From NCBI GenBank assembly GCA_945891505.1, contig CAMDDL010000025.1, positions 1 to 34,779 of the forward strand: a stretch of DNA of 34,779 nt, given 5' to 3'. Below the pieces are notes generated by a model that searched no databases, was not told the origin of the DNA, and saw only the letters and a program-made list of their open reading frames with translations. The DNA comes from Maricaulis salignorans. GTDB taxonomy: Bacteria > Pseudomonadota > Alphaproteobacteria > Caulobacterales > Aquidulcibacteraceae. Made by a program: the position numbers and the translations under genes. Numbering within the stretch: position 1 is the stretch's first letter; each line of letters opens with the position of its first letter. Shown one piece after another: positions 16,356 to 24,631 of the stretch.

Positions 16356-18461
16356 ATGGCTTTGATTTCTTATCGCGCGCTTGCTTTTGCGCTTGCGCCT
16401 TTTGTACTTGTCGGCACCAGTGGCTTTGCCCCGGCTTGGGCGCAAACAACCATTAGCGCCAGTCCTGCGTCCGGCGTTAACAACGCGCTGCCAGACTTGG
16501 TTGATGGCAAACGTACTTTCCAGCCCGCGTACTTCAACGATATCACGCCGCAGACGGCCGCCGATATGGTTGCGCGGATTCCGGGGTTTAACATCGACGA
16601 CGGCGAATCCGTCCGTGGCTTTGGCGGTGCAGCGGGCAATGTGCTGATCGACGGCTCTCGGCCCACGAGCAAGAATGAGGACTTATTCTCCATTCTTGGC
16701 CGGATCCCAGCCAGCAATGTCGAGAAGGTCGAACTGTTAGAAGGAGCTGCAGCTGGGGCGCTAGCGCCGGGCAAAAGCCTCGTCGTCAATGTGATCCGAA
16801 AAGCCGACAATGAAGCGAGCGGCAAGTGGGAAGTGCAAGCCACCGGCGTCAGCAGCGGCCGTATCAAGCCCAAAATCGATACCTCCTACACCTCAAAGCT
16901 AGGTGGCTTTAATATTACCACCGGCCTGCATGCTGAGATTGAGATTGTCGAAGACTTTATCGGCTTTGAGGGCATCCTGTCGCCCGCCGACGTCTATACC
17001 GAGCGCGGGCCGAACGACGACCGCCGTCGGTCTAAATATGCGCAGGCGACACTTGCGCTCGACGGCAAGATTGGCGAAACCAAAGTCAATGCCAATGCCA
17101 GCTATATGGAAGGTAAGTTTCGTCGCAACTGGGTGCATGTTGCCTATCGGCCAAATACAACTTTGCCCTTCCGTATTGATGAAGGAAAGGAAGATGGCAC
17201 CACAAAGCGCTGGGAGGTCGGCGGCGATCTAGAGCGCGAAGCAGCAGGCTGGACAGGCAAACTCGCGCTATTGGCCAAGGCAACTGAAGACCAAAACTCT
17301 GACCTCGCAGGCTTCAATCCCGTTGGGCAAGCCAAAAACTTCGGCCGCTTCGTGGCAGACTCCACCAATGAAGAGCGCGTTGCGCGCCTAACCTTCAAGA
17401 AGAAATTTGGTGCCCATCAAATCGAGACTGGTGGCGAGCTTGCCTACAATAGATTGGATTTCGTCGGGCAATATGCCGAAGGCAATGGGACGATCTTTGT
17501 GGTTCGCCCATCTGACATTTCTTCCACTGAAGTCTCTGAGACCCGAAAAGAGGCTTTCATCAGCGATTCTTGGACGCTCTCGCCCAAGCTAACGCTTGAA
17601 TCGACTTTAACAGGTGAGTGGTCAACGATTGAGCAAAGTGGCGCTGCGGGCAAGGAGCGGTCGTTCTTTTATCCAAAGCCCCGCATCAAAGCAGCTTGGA
17701 AACCTCAAGATGGATGGACCTATCGCGTGGAAGTGGAGCGGGTCGTCGGCCAATTGGACTTTGGTGCCTTTGCAGACTCTGCGTCGGTTGGCGACAATAA
17801 CCAGAATAGTGGCAATCCAGAGCTGCGCCCGGAACAAGTTTGGTCTGGCCTGATTGGTGTTGAAAGACGCTGGGGCAAGCGCGGCGTGATCAATGCCTCA
17901 CTTGTTCAAGAGAAATTTGAAGACCAATTGACGTTGGTGCCCACCCGCAACGGCGGAGTAGCGCTGGGCAATGTGCCAGAAGCTGAACGGTGGGGCTATA
18001 ATGTGTCGTGGACCATCCCTTTATCCGCCCTCTTGGAGGGCTTGGAGCTTGAAGGCAATTACCGCTGGCGCGATTCTGAACTGATCGACCCGATCACTGA
18101 CAAGGCCCGGCCTTTCTCTGGTTGGAACGGTAGAAACTTCAACACCAACATCACCTATGAAATCCCCAAGAAGAAATTGCGCATGGGTGCTTGGTATTGG
18201 CGGGGCAATAACAACCGCGAATTCCGGCCAAGTCAGACCTTTCATTGGGATACAATCCAAAACTGGGGCGCTTGGATTGAGACGAAAGCCTACAAGAATG
18301 TGAGCGTAGAACTCGGAGTGGAAGATCCAAATGGCGCGACGTTCAACCGCGTCCGCACAGACTTTACCCCCGACCGACGGTCGGGGGTAATTAGTCAAAC
18401 TCAATATCGCGAACGATCTAAGGATGGGATCTGGTATTTTCTGGTCAAAAGCACCTTCTGA
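16356..18461 (+). CDS. TonB-dependent outer-membrane receptor
   Basis: A 701-residue protein. Signal peptide about residues 1-30 (ending APAWA). The plug domain begins after that: QTAADMVARIPGFNIDDGESVRGFGG, NVLIDGSRPTSKN and IPASNVEKVELLEG are standard plug-domain motifs. The remainder is rich in alternating beta-strand sequence, and the protein ends in FLVKSTF, with the terminal Phe typical of outer-membrane barrels. The ligand cannot be inferred; no siderophore or vitamin genes adjoin. The ATG at 16356 has GGGGGAA 5 bases upstream, which decides the start. The last 100 bases of the coding region contain two strong hairpins, and the stop codon lies inside the second. Confidence 0.9.
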   Translation: MALISYRALAFALAPFVLVGTSGFAPAWAQTTISASPASGVNNALPDLVDGKRTFQPAYFNDITPQTAADMVARIPGFNIDDGESVRGFGGAAGNVLIDGSRPTSKNEDLFSILGRIPASNVEKVELLEGAAAGALAPGKSLVVNVIRKADNEASGKWEVQATGVSSGRIKPKIDTSYTSKLGGFNITTGLHAEIEIVEDFIGFEGILSPADVYTERGPNDDRRRSKYAQATLALDGKIGETKVNANASYMEGKFRRNWVHVAYRPNTTLPFRIDEGKEDGTTKRWEVGGDLEREAAGWTGKLALLAKATEDQNSDLAGFNPVGQAKNFGRFVADSTNEERVARLTFKKKFGAHQIETGGELAYNRLDFVGQYAEGNGTIFVVRPSDISSTEVSETRKEAFISDSWTLSPKLTLESTLTGEWSTIEQSGAAGKERSFFYPKPRIKAAWKPQDGWTYRVEVERVVGQLDFGAFADSASVGDNNQNSGNPELRPEQVWSGLIGVERRWGKRGVINASLVQEKFEDQLTLVPTRNGGVALGNVPEAERWGYNVSWTIPLSALLEGLELEGNYRWRDSELIDPITDKARPFSGWNGRNFNTNITYEIPKKKLRMGAWYWRGNNNREFRPSQTFHWDTIQNWGAWIETKAYKNVSVELGVEDPNGATFNRVRTDFTPDRRSGVISQTQYRERSKDGIWYFLVKSTF
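18364..18390. other. Perfect 12-bp hairpin inside the 3' end of the TonB receptor gene
   Basis: Arms 18364-18375 and 18379-18390 pair without mismatch around a 3-base loop (GAC); the core is CCCCCGACC/GGTCGGGGG. It lies about 70 bases before the stop codon and encodes residues around TPDRRSGV. There is no T-tract on either strand, so it is not a standard intrinsic terminator. It could stabilise the 3' end of the mRNA or impede convergent transcription from the POT gene. Confidence 0.75.
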
Positions 18462-18469
18462 CCAGAAGA
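18437..18469. terminator. Possible bidirectional 3' hairpin between converging genes
   Basis: The inverted repeat CTGGTCA (18441-18447) and TGACCAG (18459-18465) extends outward with T/A pairs and encloses an 11-base loop. The TonB receptor stop codon TGA (18459-18461) is within the right arm. The POT gene, converging from the other side, ends at 18478. No long T-run follows on either strand, so termination strength is uncertain. Confidence 0.45.
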
Positions 18470-18477
18470 TCCAAACC

Positions 18478-20259
18478 TTATTTCACGCCGTGGGCTAGCT
18501 TCTTTAGAAGTGGTGAGGCCAAGGCCATCACAATACCAATCCCAATCGACCACAGACCAATGGTGTTAAAGACCTCTAGCGAGTTCGCCAAAGCTTTGGC
18601 GGGATCAGTCACTTGACCAGCAACCGTTTCCGTAGCGGTCATTTGGGCGATGATGCCACCCAGATATTGTGCACCGGAGCTTGCTAAGAACCACGTCGCC
18701 ATCAAGGTTGAAAGCAGCTTTGGCGTGGACAATTTGGTCATCCAGCTTAGGCCCACGGGGCTCAAGCACAGCTCACCGGTTGTGTGCAGCAGATAGGCAA
18801 GCGCCAAGAAGATTAAAGGCACGCGGGCCTGATCATCGGCAAATTGTGCGCCCCACACCAAGATCAAAAAGCCTAGACCCACTTGCACCAAAGCAATCGC
18901 GAATTTCATCGGTGCCGAGGGGTCCAAATTGAGCTGCCCAAGCTTTACCCAAAGCCACGCAAAAGCAGGCGCAAAAATCAGGATAAAGCCCGAGTTGAAG
19001 CTTTGGGTCTGCGGCGCGCTGATGCTGACAAACCCATCATTGGGTAACGCCACATTGGTTGCGGTAAAGAGCGACAGGGATGAGCCAGCTTGCTCAAACA
19101 GCGTAAAGAACACAACGGAAGCAGCGATTAAGACCAATGCCAAGATCAAGCGGCCAGCTTCTTCTTTGCTGCACGCGGTCGCCATGTGATAGACGATGTA
19201 AATCAAGACGGCAGCCGAGCCCAAGGCCAACATATTGCCGACCAATTGGTTATTTTGCACCAAGAACCAAACCGCCGGTACCGTGACAATCGCCCCAATA
19301 TAGATGGCCATTTCCAGATTGATCGGGCCCAAAATCTTCTTCTTCAGAGCTTCTGGATTGGGGGGTTCGCCCTTGCCTTCCAAACTATCCTTGCCGCGCA
19401 CAAAGGCGATATAGCCCGCCAACATGCCAACACCGGCAAGACCAAAGCCTGCCCACCATCCCACGACAGTGCCTAAAGCACCGCACAGAATAGCGGCCCA
19501 GAATGCCCCTAGATTGATCCCGTAATAATAGAGCGTGAAGCCGGGATCTCGACGTGGATCGCCATCGGGATAGAGCTGACCAACAATGGACGAGATATTG
19601 GGCTTAAGGAAGCCCACACCCAAAATGATCAGAGACAACGCGATGTAGAAGATAATCTCAAACGGACCTTCAGACTTTACCTTCTTCAACTCATAGCTTC
19701 CCGTCGGCAGCAAAGCGGGAACCGGCGCAGTTGCGGGCAGATCCTTAATCTCAATGCCCTTCTCCGACGCGCTATAAGCATAGGCTTGTTCGCCAATTTT
19801 CAGCTTCGCTACATAGTCTTCGTTGCGGCCTTGGGTGACGAACTCATAGGTCGCGCCCTGATAGGTCAAAGTCTGGGTGGTTGGCTTGCCCTCGAAACCC
19901 ATTGCAAAGTGGCCAAGCACCAGCGCCAAGGCACCAAAGGCAATTGCCTTTCGCGTACCCAAAAAGCGGTCCGCCAGAACCCCGCCGACCAGCGGCAAAA
20001 GATAGACCAGCGTCGTATAGGAGGAGTAGGTCTTTTGCGCGTCGGCTTGGTCAAACAGGAAATGCTGAACCAGATAAACCGTCAATAGGCCGCGCATCCC
20101 GTAATAGGAAAAGCGCTCCCACATCTCGGCGAAGAACAAAACGCGCAAGCCCTTTGGGTGATTTTTCATCTCTTTGGCGACCGGGAAAATTGTCCCTAAC
20201 GTCACCAACAGCCCACCGGCAAACACGATGTTCCAAATAACACCCCAAAGATCAGACAT
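18478..20259 (-). CDS. POT/PTR2 family proton-coupled peptide transporter
   Basis: A 593-residue inner-membrane transporter taking up di- and tripeptides with protons. The family signature ExxERFxYYG appears as EMWERFSYYG (residues 45-54), followed by GGVLADRFLGTRKAI (92-106), FLKPNISSIVGQLYP and many hydrophobic helices. Two oddities stand out: an additional hydrophobic segment before the canonical first helix (about 5-25), and a polar stretch of about 75 residues (124-199) between helices 3 and 4, where the family normally has a short loop. The start ATG at 20259 is chosen because AGGGGG lies 6 bases upstream; an in-frame extension to 20340 has no such support. It converges with the TonB receptor gene. 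Confidence 0.92.
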   Translation of the reverse strand: MSDLWGVIWNIVFAGGLLVTLGTIFPVAKEMKNHPKGLRVLFFAEMWERFSYYGMRGLLTVYLVQHFLFDQADAQKTYSSYTTLVYLLPLVGGVLADRFLGTRKAIAFGALALVLGHFAMGFEGKPTTQTLTYQGATYEFVTQGRNEDYVAKLKIGEQAYAYSASEKGIEIKDLPATAPVPALLPTGSYELKKVKSEGPFEIIFYIALSLIILGVGFLKPNISSIVGQLYPDGDPRRDPGFTLYYYGINLGAFWAAILCGALGTVVGWWAGFGLAGVGMLAGYIAFVRGKDSLEGKGEPPNPEALKKKILGPINLEMAIYIGAIVTVPAVWFLVQNNQLVGNMLALGSAAVLIYIVYHMATACSKEEAGRLILALVLIAASVVFFTLFEQAGSSLSLFTATNVALPNDGFVSISAPQTQSFNSGFILIFAPAFAWLWVKLGQLNLDPSAPMKFAIALVQVGLGFLILVWGAQFADDQARVPLIFLALAYLLHTTGELCLSPVGLSWMTKLSTPKLLSTLMATWFLASSGAQYLGGIIAQMTATETVAGQVTDPAKALANSLEVFNTIGLWSIGIGIVMALASPLLKKLAHGVK

Positions 20260-20265
20260 GATCAA

Positions 20266-20278
20266 CCCCCTTTTGGGG
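20266..20278 (-). promoter_or_regulatory. Small hairpin covering the POT gene ribosome binding site
   Basis: On the minus strand CCCC-AAAA-GGGG(G) forms a short hairpin whose right arm is the AGGGGG ribosome site of the POT gene. It could lower translation initiation. The stem is only 4 bp, so this is tentative. Confidence 0.35.
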
Positions 20279-20292
20279 CCGTCTATGACAGC

Positions 20293-20324
20293 CCCGTGAT
20301 CTGCGCCAAGCACATGATCACGGG
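20293..20324. promoter_or_regulatory. Perfect 9-bp dyad upstream of the POT gene
   Basis: CCCGTGATC (20293-20301) and GATCACGGG (20316-20324) form a perfect inverted repeat with a 14-base spacer, 34 bases before the POT start and 76 bases past the ABC exporter stop. No T-tract follows on the minus strand, so an operator or 5'-UTR structure is more likely than a terminator. Binding protein unknown. Confidence 0.5.
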
Positions 20325-20399
20325 ATTGCGATGAGGGCAAGGGCAGTTAAGCGGCTGGCATTGCACACTTATCAGTCGACTTGTAGGCTAAGGCGGCCC

Positions 20400-22247
20400 C
20401 TAAGTGGCCTCATGCTGAACGGGCAGCTCTGCATGCAAATCCAAGTCGCCACCGAGTTTATCGCCGACAGAAAGGGCGTTGAGGCGGGCATAAGCGCCGC
20501 CTTTTGCCACCAAGGTATCATGCGTGCCCTGCTCGACGATGCGTCCGGCCACGAACACCAAAATCCGATCAGCTTCACGCACCGTCGACAGGCGGTGCGC
20601 AATCAAGATGGTCGTCTTGTCTTTGGCCAAGGCCTTCATCGCATCTTGAACGTCTCGTTCGGTCTGAGTGTCGAGTGAGGATGTGGCCTCGTCCAAGATC
20701 AAGATGCGAGCATCGGCTAGAAATGCGCGGGCAAGCGCCACGCGCTGACGCTCCCCACCTGATAGCTTGACACCCCGCTCGCCCACTTGGGTCTCAAGAC
20801 CCTTCGGCAAGCGGCCAATGAAGTCCGACGCACGCGCATCCCGGGTAGCCGCTTCCAGTTCGGCCAGACTGGCGTCTGGTCGGGCATAGGCGATGTTTTC
20901 CCGCAGGCTGCGGTGAAACAAGGCGGGATCCTGTGGCACCAAGGCGATGGAGCCGCGCAAGCTATCTTGCCGTACGTGGCGCACATCTTGGCCATCAATG
21001 CGGATGGCACCCGCATCGACATCATAGAGGCGTTGTAAGAGCTTGACGAAGGTCGATTTGCCAGACCCGGTCTGTCCCACCAGTGCCACAGTTTCCCCTG
21101 GCTGAATGGTCAATGAGAAGTCATTGTACAAAGGCTCGCTCTGCCCACGATAGCCGAATGTGACGCCATCAAACACGATCTCGCCATTGCCTTGCACAAA
21201 GCGGGCAGCACTTGGCGCGTCGGCGACATCTTCAACTTCGAGGCTGTAGGCAACAGCATCTTCAATATCGGCAAAACCGCGCTGAACTTGCTGCACGGTC
21301 TCGCCCAAATTGCGCAGATAGCTGGCGATCAAGAAATAGCTGGTCAGAGCAAAGGTTGCGTCTCCGGGACTTGCCCGGCCTTCACGCCATTCGATCAAAA
21401 CCAGACCCAAAAGCCCAACTTGTAAGGACCATAGGATGATGTTGGACACCGCCCAGCCGTCTGCATAGCGCATCCACGTGGTTGCCACGAGGCCACGCCA
21501 TTTCTCCACAACCCCGCCAAAGCGCACTTCTTCACGGGCTTCTGCGCCAAAGGCTTTCACCGTTGGGTTTGCTGAAACCGCGTCCGCCAGAGAGGCCCCA
21601 ATCGACGTGTCAGCCGAGTTAGAACGCTCATTGGCCTCTTGGATATAGAGGCGAGCAATCAAGATACTGGCGAGCGTGAACAGCGTGATCGACCCGCCAA
21701 CGTAAAGCCCAACCATCGGCCACGTTGCCAACATCATGCCAGTCAAGCCCAACAACACGATGGCCGCTGGCAAGATGAACCACAAGAAATTGTCTGACAG
21801 CGTGTCATAGGCCCACATGGCGCGGCTAACCCGGCGCACGGTTGCCCCGGCGAAATTGTCGCTGTGCCACTGGCTGGAGAAGCGTTGGACATCTTTAAAG
21901 CTGGCGCTGGTGATATTGGCCATATTGCGCGCCGCAAACAGGTTCCACACCCGCACAAGAATGTTGCGCAGGACAAACATACCAGCTGCAATGGCCGCGA
22001 AAAGCCAAAATAGGTCAAAAGCTTGGTCCGCCGCTTGTGGGCCCTTCGTCAAGGTTTCAACGATCCGGCCTGATAAAGCGGGCAAAAGAAGTTCGCAGGC
22101 CGTAGACAGCACCATTAACACAACAACGGCGGTGAACTTCACCGGCTGGCTGGACCAATGCCGCCAGAGGTAACGCATAATTTGGCCGATATGGGCCTTT
22201 TGCTGACGCGTCGAGGCGTCGTCTTCATCATCATAAAAGTCGGACAT
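20400..22247 (-). CDS. ABC exporter, fused membrane and ATPase domains
   Basis: A 615-residue half-transporter of the ABCB (MsbA/ATM1-like) type. The membrane domain covers about residues 20-330 with six predicted helices. The nucleotide-binding domain follows: Walker A GQTGSGKST (391-399), Q-loop VPQD (437-440), signature LSGGERQR (495-502), Walker B ILILDEATSSLD (515-526) and H-loop His551. It acts as a dimer at the inner membrane. The substrate is not predictable; proximity to kdsA invites a lipid/LPS guess, but the 336-base gap argues against one operon. Only a weak ribosome site is seen before the ATG at 22247. Confidence 0.92.
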   Translation of the reverse strand: MSDFYDDEDDASTRQQKAHIGQIMRYLWRHWSSQPVKFTAVVVLMVLSTACELLLPALSGRIVETLTKGPQAADQAFDLFWLFAAIAAGMFVLRNILVRVWNLFAARNMANITSASFKDVQRFSSQWHSDNFAGATVRRVSRAMWAYDTLSDNFLWFILPAAIVLLGLTGMMLATWPMVGLYVGGSITLFTLASILIARLYIQEANERSNSADTSIGASLADAVSANPTVKAFGAEAREEVRFGGVVEKWRGLVATTWMRYADGWAVSNIILWSLQVGLLGLVLIEWREGRASPGDATFALTSYFLIASYLRNLGETVQQVQRGFADIEDAVAYSLEVEDVADAPSAARFVQGNGEIVFDGVTFGYRGQSEPLYNDFSLTIQPGETVALVGQTGSGKSTFVKLLQRLYDVDAGAIRIDGQDVRHVRQDSLRGSIALVPQDPALFHRSLRENIAYARPDASLAELEAATRDARASDFIGRLPKGLETQVGERGVKLSGGERQRVALARAFLADARILILDEATSSLDTQTERDVQDAMKALAKDKTTILIAHRLSTVREADRILVFVAGRIVEQGTHDTLVAKGGAYARLNALSVGDKLGGDLDLHAELPVQHEAT

Positions 22248-22583
22248 GGGTCACACGAAATCGCAAAACAGCCAAGCACCGTCTGGTGTGGTTCAAGGTG
22301 CAGGCTTTTTGAATAAGCTTAAGCAAGGCCGCTCAACGGCAAAGCCACGAAGGAATAGAAGTGCGACGCGCGTGGGTCGGCTCAACCTAATGAGACAAAC
22401 CATCGTTGGATGGGCGGCGTCAGCAATCGCCCCGTGTCAGTTCTCAATCATGCTTAGGTGTTTCCCTCAGGCTAGTACTGGCGTGGTTAACGGCAGTGCT
22501 GATGTGGGTAAAGCCACCCTTACCAAAAAGATGCTTGGTTTGGCCATCTTGGCGAAGATCTGTGGCCCGAAGGCCACAGAGGT
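22248..22583. other. 336-base intergenic region between kdsA and the ABC exporter gene
   Basis: No convincing gene is present. A plus-strand open frame spans the gap but has no recognisable domain and no ribosome site, and it begins inside the ABC start codon. The region holds a stable hairpin near the kdsA end (22559-22580) and a short palindrome TAAGCTTA (22314-22321). The ABC exporter promoter should lie here, but I could not choose a credible -35/-10 pair. Confidence 0.6.
22559..22580 (-). terminator. cUUCGg-capped hairpin downstream of kdsA
   Basis: Four bases past the kdsA stop, the minus-strand RNA forms a 9-bp perfect stem (CTGTGGCC/GGCCACAG plus one outer T-A pair) closed by C(UUCG)G, one of the most stable tetraloops. 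A U-run is absent; ATCTTCG follows. It is a probable 3' end or mRNA-stabilising structure for kdsA. Confidence 0.6.
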
Positions 22584-23429
22584 CTAGTAGCCCTTGGTGA
22601 TTTTGTCGTGAGCGATAATGCCCTGCAACACATCTTCCAACTCAGCAAACGGCACCATGTTGGGTCCGTCTGATGGGGCTTTATCGGGGTCTGGATGGCT
22701 TTCCATGAAGATGGCGGCGACACCTACCGCTGCTGCGGCCCGTGCCAAATATTTCACCATGGACCGATCCCCACCCGAAGAATCCCCGCGCCCACCGGGT
22801 TGCTGTACCGAATGGGTCGCATCAAACACCACCGGCGCACCAAAAGCTGCCATCGTCGGTAAGCCTCGGAAATCAGTCACCAAGGTGTTATAGCCAAAGC
22901 TTGCACCACGTTCGGTCACCATCACATTGGGATTGCCAGAGCCTGTCACCTTGGCGATCACATGCTTCATATCCCAAGGCGCCAAAAACTGGCCCTTCTT
23001 GATATTTACGACTTTGCCAGTCTTAGCTGCGGCGATCAGCAAATCGGTTTGGCGGCACAAGAAAGCGGGGATCTGCAACACATCGACGACTTCGCCGACG
23101 ATGCGGCAATGCTCTTCGGTATGCACGTCGGTCAAAACCGGCAGGCCCAGTTTGTCCTTAATCTCCTGAAACACCGCCATTGCATTATCGAGACCGAAGC
23201 CGCGCGCACCCGTCAGGCTCGACCGATTGGCTTTGTCATAGCTAGACTTGTAAATGAGGCCCGCGCCCAATTTGCCGTAGGTTTCTTTGAGCCATTGGGC
23301 AGTTTCCAACGCATGCTCGCGGCTTTCCATCGCACAAGGGCCACAGATGAAGCTGATCGGCAAGCTATTGCCAACTTGCACAGCGCCTGTGCCAACACCG
23401 ACGGTCACGATGGGAGCGGGATTAGTCAT
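22584..23429 (-). CDS. kdsA: 3-deoxy-8-phosphooctulonate (Kdo-8-P) synthase
   Basis: A 281-residue TIM-barrel enzyme condensing phosphoenolpyruvate with arabinose-5-phosphate, the first committed step of Kdo synthesis for lipopolysaccharide. Diagnostic segments are ICGPCAMESREHALETA, YKSSYDKANRSS, GFGLDNAM, CRQTDLLIAA, VNIKKGQF, TERGASFGYN and DATHSVQQPGG. The Cys in GPCAMES (Cys32) replaces the Asn of the E. coli enzyme and points to the metal-dependent class. The frame opens at 23483, but the ATG at 23429 has GGAG 8 bases upstream and gives the usual length. It is divergent from a small membrane protein gene. Confidence 0.96.
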   Translation of the reverse strand: MTNPAPIVTVGVGTGAVQVGNSLPISFICGPCAMESREHALETAQWLKETYGKLGAGLIYKSSYDKANRSSLTGARGFGLDNAMAVFQEIKDKLGLPVLTDVHTEEHCRIVGEVVDVLQIPAFLCRQTDLLIAAAKTGKVVNIKKGQFLAPWDMKHVIAKVTGSGNPNVMVTERGASFGYNTLVTDFRGLPTMAAFGAPVVFDATHSVQQPGGRGDSSGGDRSMVKYLARAAAAVGVAAIFMESHPDPDKAPSDGPNMVPFAELEDVLQGIIAHDKITKGY

Positions 23430-23605
23430 CTTTAGATCTCCGGCGGCATGGCGACCGCAACTTGGTTTGACTGGCCTGATCATAGGCAGACGCGGGCCGC
23501 TTTTGGCATAGCTTCGCGCTGAAATATACAGATAGGGATTAGGAAGATGCCTTTCGATGGGGTTTGGTTAACACATGCATAAGGTTTCGCAGTTTTAGTG
23601 GCTCT

Positions 23606-23803
23606 ATGACCCAGTTAGAGTCTCCCTTTTCGCATAAACTCGGGCCTGTCCCGCAGGCACCGCATGTTATCGCACGCGGGTATCGGGACGGCGACAGAGA
23701 AAAGCAAAAGTGGTCATGGCAGCAGACAATCATCTTTGCCCTAATTGTGTCTATCGGCCTCTGGGGTTTGATCTTTTGGGCCATCCGCACTTTGCTGGCT
23801 TAA
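23606..23803 (+). CDS. Small single-pass membrane protein, unknown function
   Basis: A 65-residue protein: a polar N-terminal half rich in Pro, Arg, Asp and Lys (about 1-38), then one hydrophobic helix (QTIIFALIVSIGLWGLIFW, about 40-58) and a short basic end. The layout suggests an inner-membrane protein with the N-terminus in the cytoplasm. The ATG at 23606 is preferred to a TTG at 23564. The ribosome site is weak. It lies between divergent kdsA and the DUF6065-like gene, which follows 63 bases downstream on the same strand. No family recognised. Confidence 0.6.
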   Translation: MTQLESPFSHKLGPVPQAPHVIARGYRDGDREKQKWSWQQTIIFALIVSIGLWGLIFWAIRTLLA

Positions 23804-23866
23804 GAGTGCGAGGTTTGCGCCATCAGGACTAGACAAATCGCGTCCAAAGACTGAGGAAGCTAAGCC

Positions 23867-24616
23867 ATGAAACTGATTTCCTATACCCTTGGCTTTCCCC
23901 CAACCGAGATGCGTCCGGGCCCTGCTCAACGGCCTTGGATGGACTCAACGTCCGACCGCTTTGCTTACCGGTGCCTGCCACTCAACATTGCCAACCAATA
24001 TGGGTGGGAAATGTTGTGCCCCTGCTCGTTTGAGGTGACTTGGGATGGCGGCCCGAGCCCCGACGCCATGGTGGTCGAGATTTTGGAAGATGGCTGGCCC
24101 CATCCCGCCAGCCACTTTGGTCATGGTGTTTTGACCTTTCACGTGAACCAAATTTTCCGCACCGAGCCTGGCACCCAACTCATGACCACGGGGCCGATGA
24201 ACAATCCGAAGGACGGGATCGCAGCCCTTTCTGGCATTATTGAGACGGATTGGTCGCACTATACCTTCACGATGAATTGGGTGATGACCCGGGCATTTCA
24301 TCCCGTACGCTTCCAAAAGGGTGAGCCGTTTGCTCATATTTTCCCGGTCAATTTGGCGGGGATTGAGCAGATCAAGCCAGAATTCAAGCCCTATGAGACC
24401 GAGGAGAACCTCAAGGACTCCTATGAGGAGTGGCAGGATAGCCGCAATAATTTCAACAATGAACTTGAAATCCCCGGTTCCCAAGCCCAGAAGGACAAGT
24501 GGCAAAAGGCCTATTTCCAAGGCCTAGGCCCGGATGCAAAACCCACCCAGAAGGCCCGCCATTGGACCAAGCTGGATGTGCAACCTTGGCCCGGCGCTAA
24601 AGCAAAAAAGAAATAG
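23867..24616 (+). CDS. DUF6065-like protein, unknown function
   Basis: A 249-residue soluble protein with no signal peptide. It contains YRCLPLNIANQYGWEMLCP near residues 34-52 and IIETDWSHYTFTMNWVMTR and FQKGEPFAHIFPV further on, the pattern I associate with DUF6065. Aromatic residues are frequent, and the C-terminal 60 residues are charged and Lys-rich with a likely helix. AGGA is about 8 bases before the ATG. Function is unknown; family members known to me are uncharacterised. mmcB follows after 40 bases, but that gap carries its own SOS box, so the two need not be co-regulated. Confidence 0.72.
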   Translation: MKLISYTLGFPPTEMRPGPAQRPWMDSTSDRFAYRCLPLNIANQYGWEMLCPCSFEVTWDGGPSPDAMVVEILEDGWPHPASHFGHGVLTFHVNQIFRTEPGTQLMTTGPMNNPKDGIAALSGIIETDWSHYTFTMNWVMTRAFHPVRFQKGEPFAHIFPVNLAGIEQIKPEFKPYETEENLKDSYEEWQDSRNNFNNELEIPGSQAQKDKWQKAYFQGLGPDAKPTQKARHWTKLDVQPWPGAKAKKK

Positions 24617-24631
24617 GGCCTCTCGACAAAA

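Noticed and set aside
22246-22587. Plus-strand open frame of 113 codons filling the kdsA-ABC gap
   Set aside because: No ribosome site, no recognisable domain, begins in the ABC start codon and runs antisense over the hairpin and kdsA end.
23547-23582. 11-codon open frame (MPFDGVWLTHA) before the small membrane protein gene
   Set aside because: Its AGGA lies too close to the ATG, and nothing in the short peptide suggests a leader attenuator.
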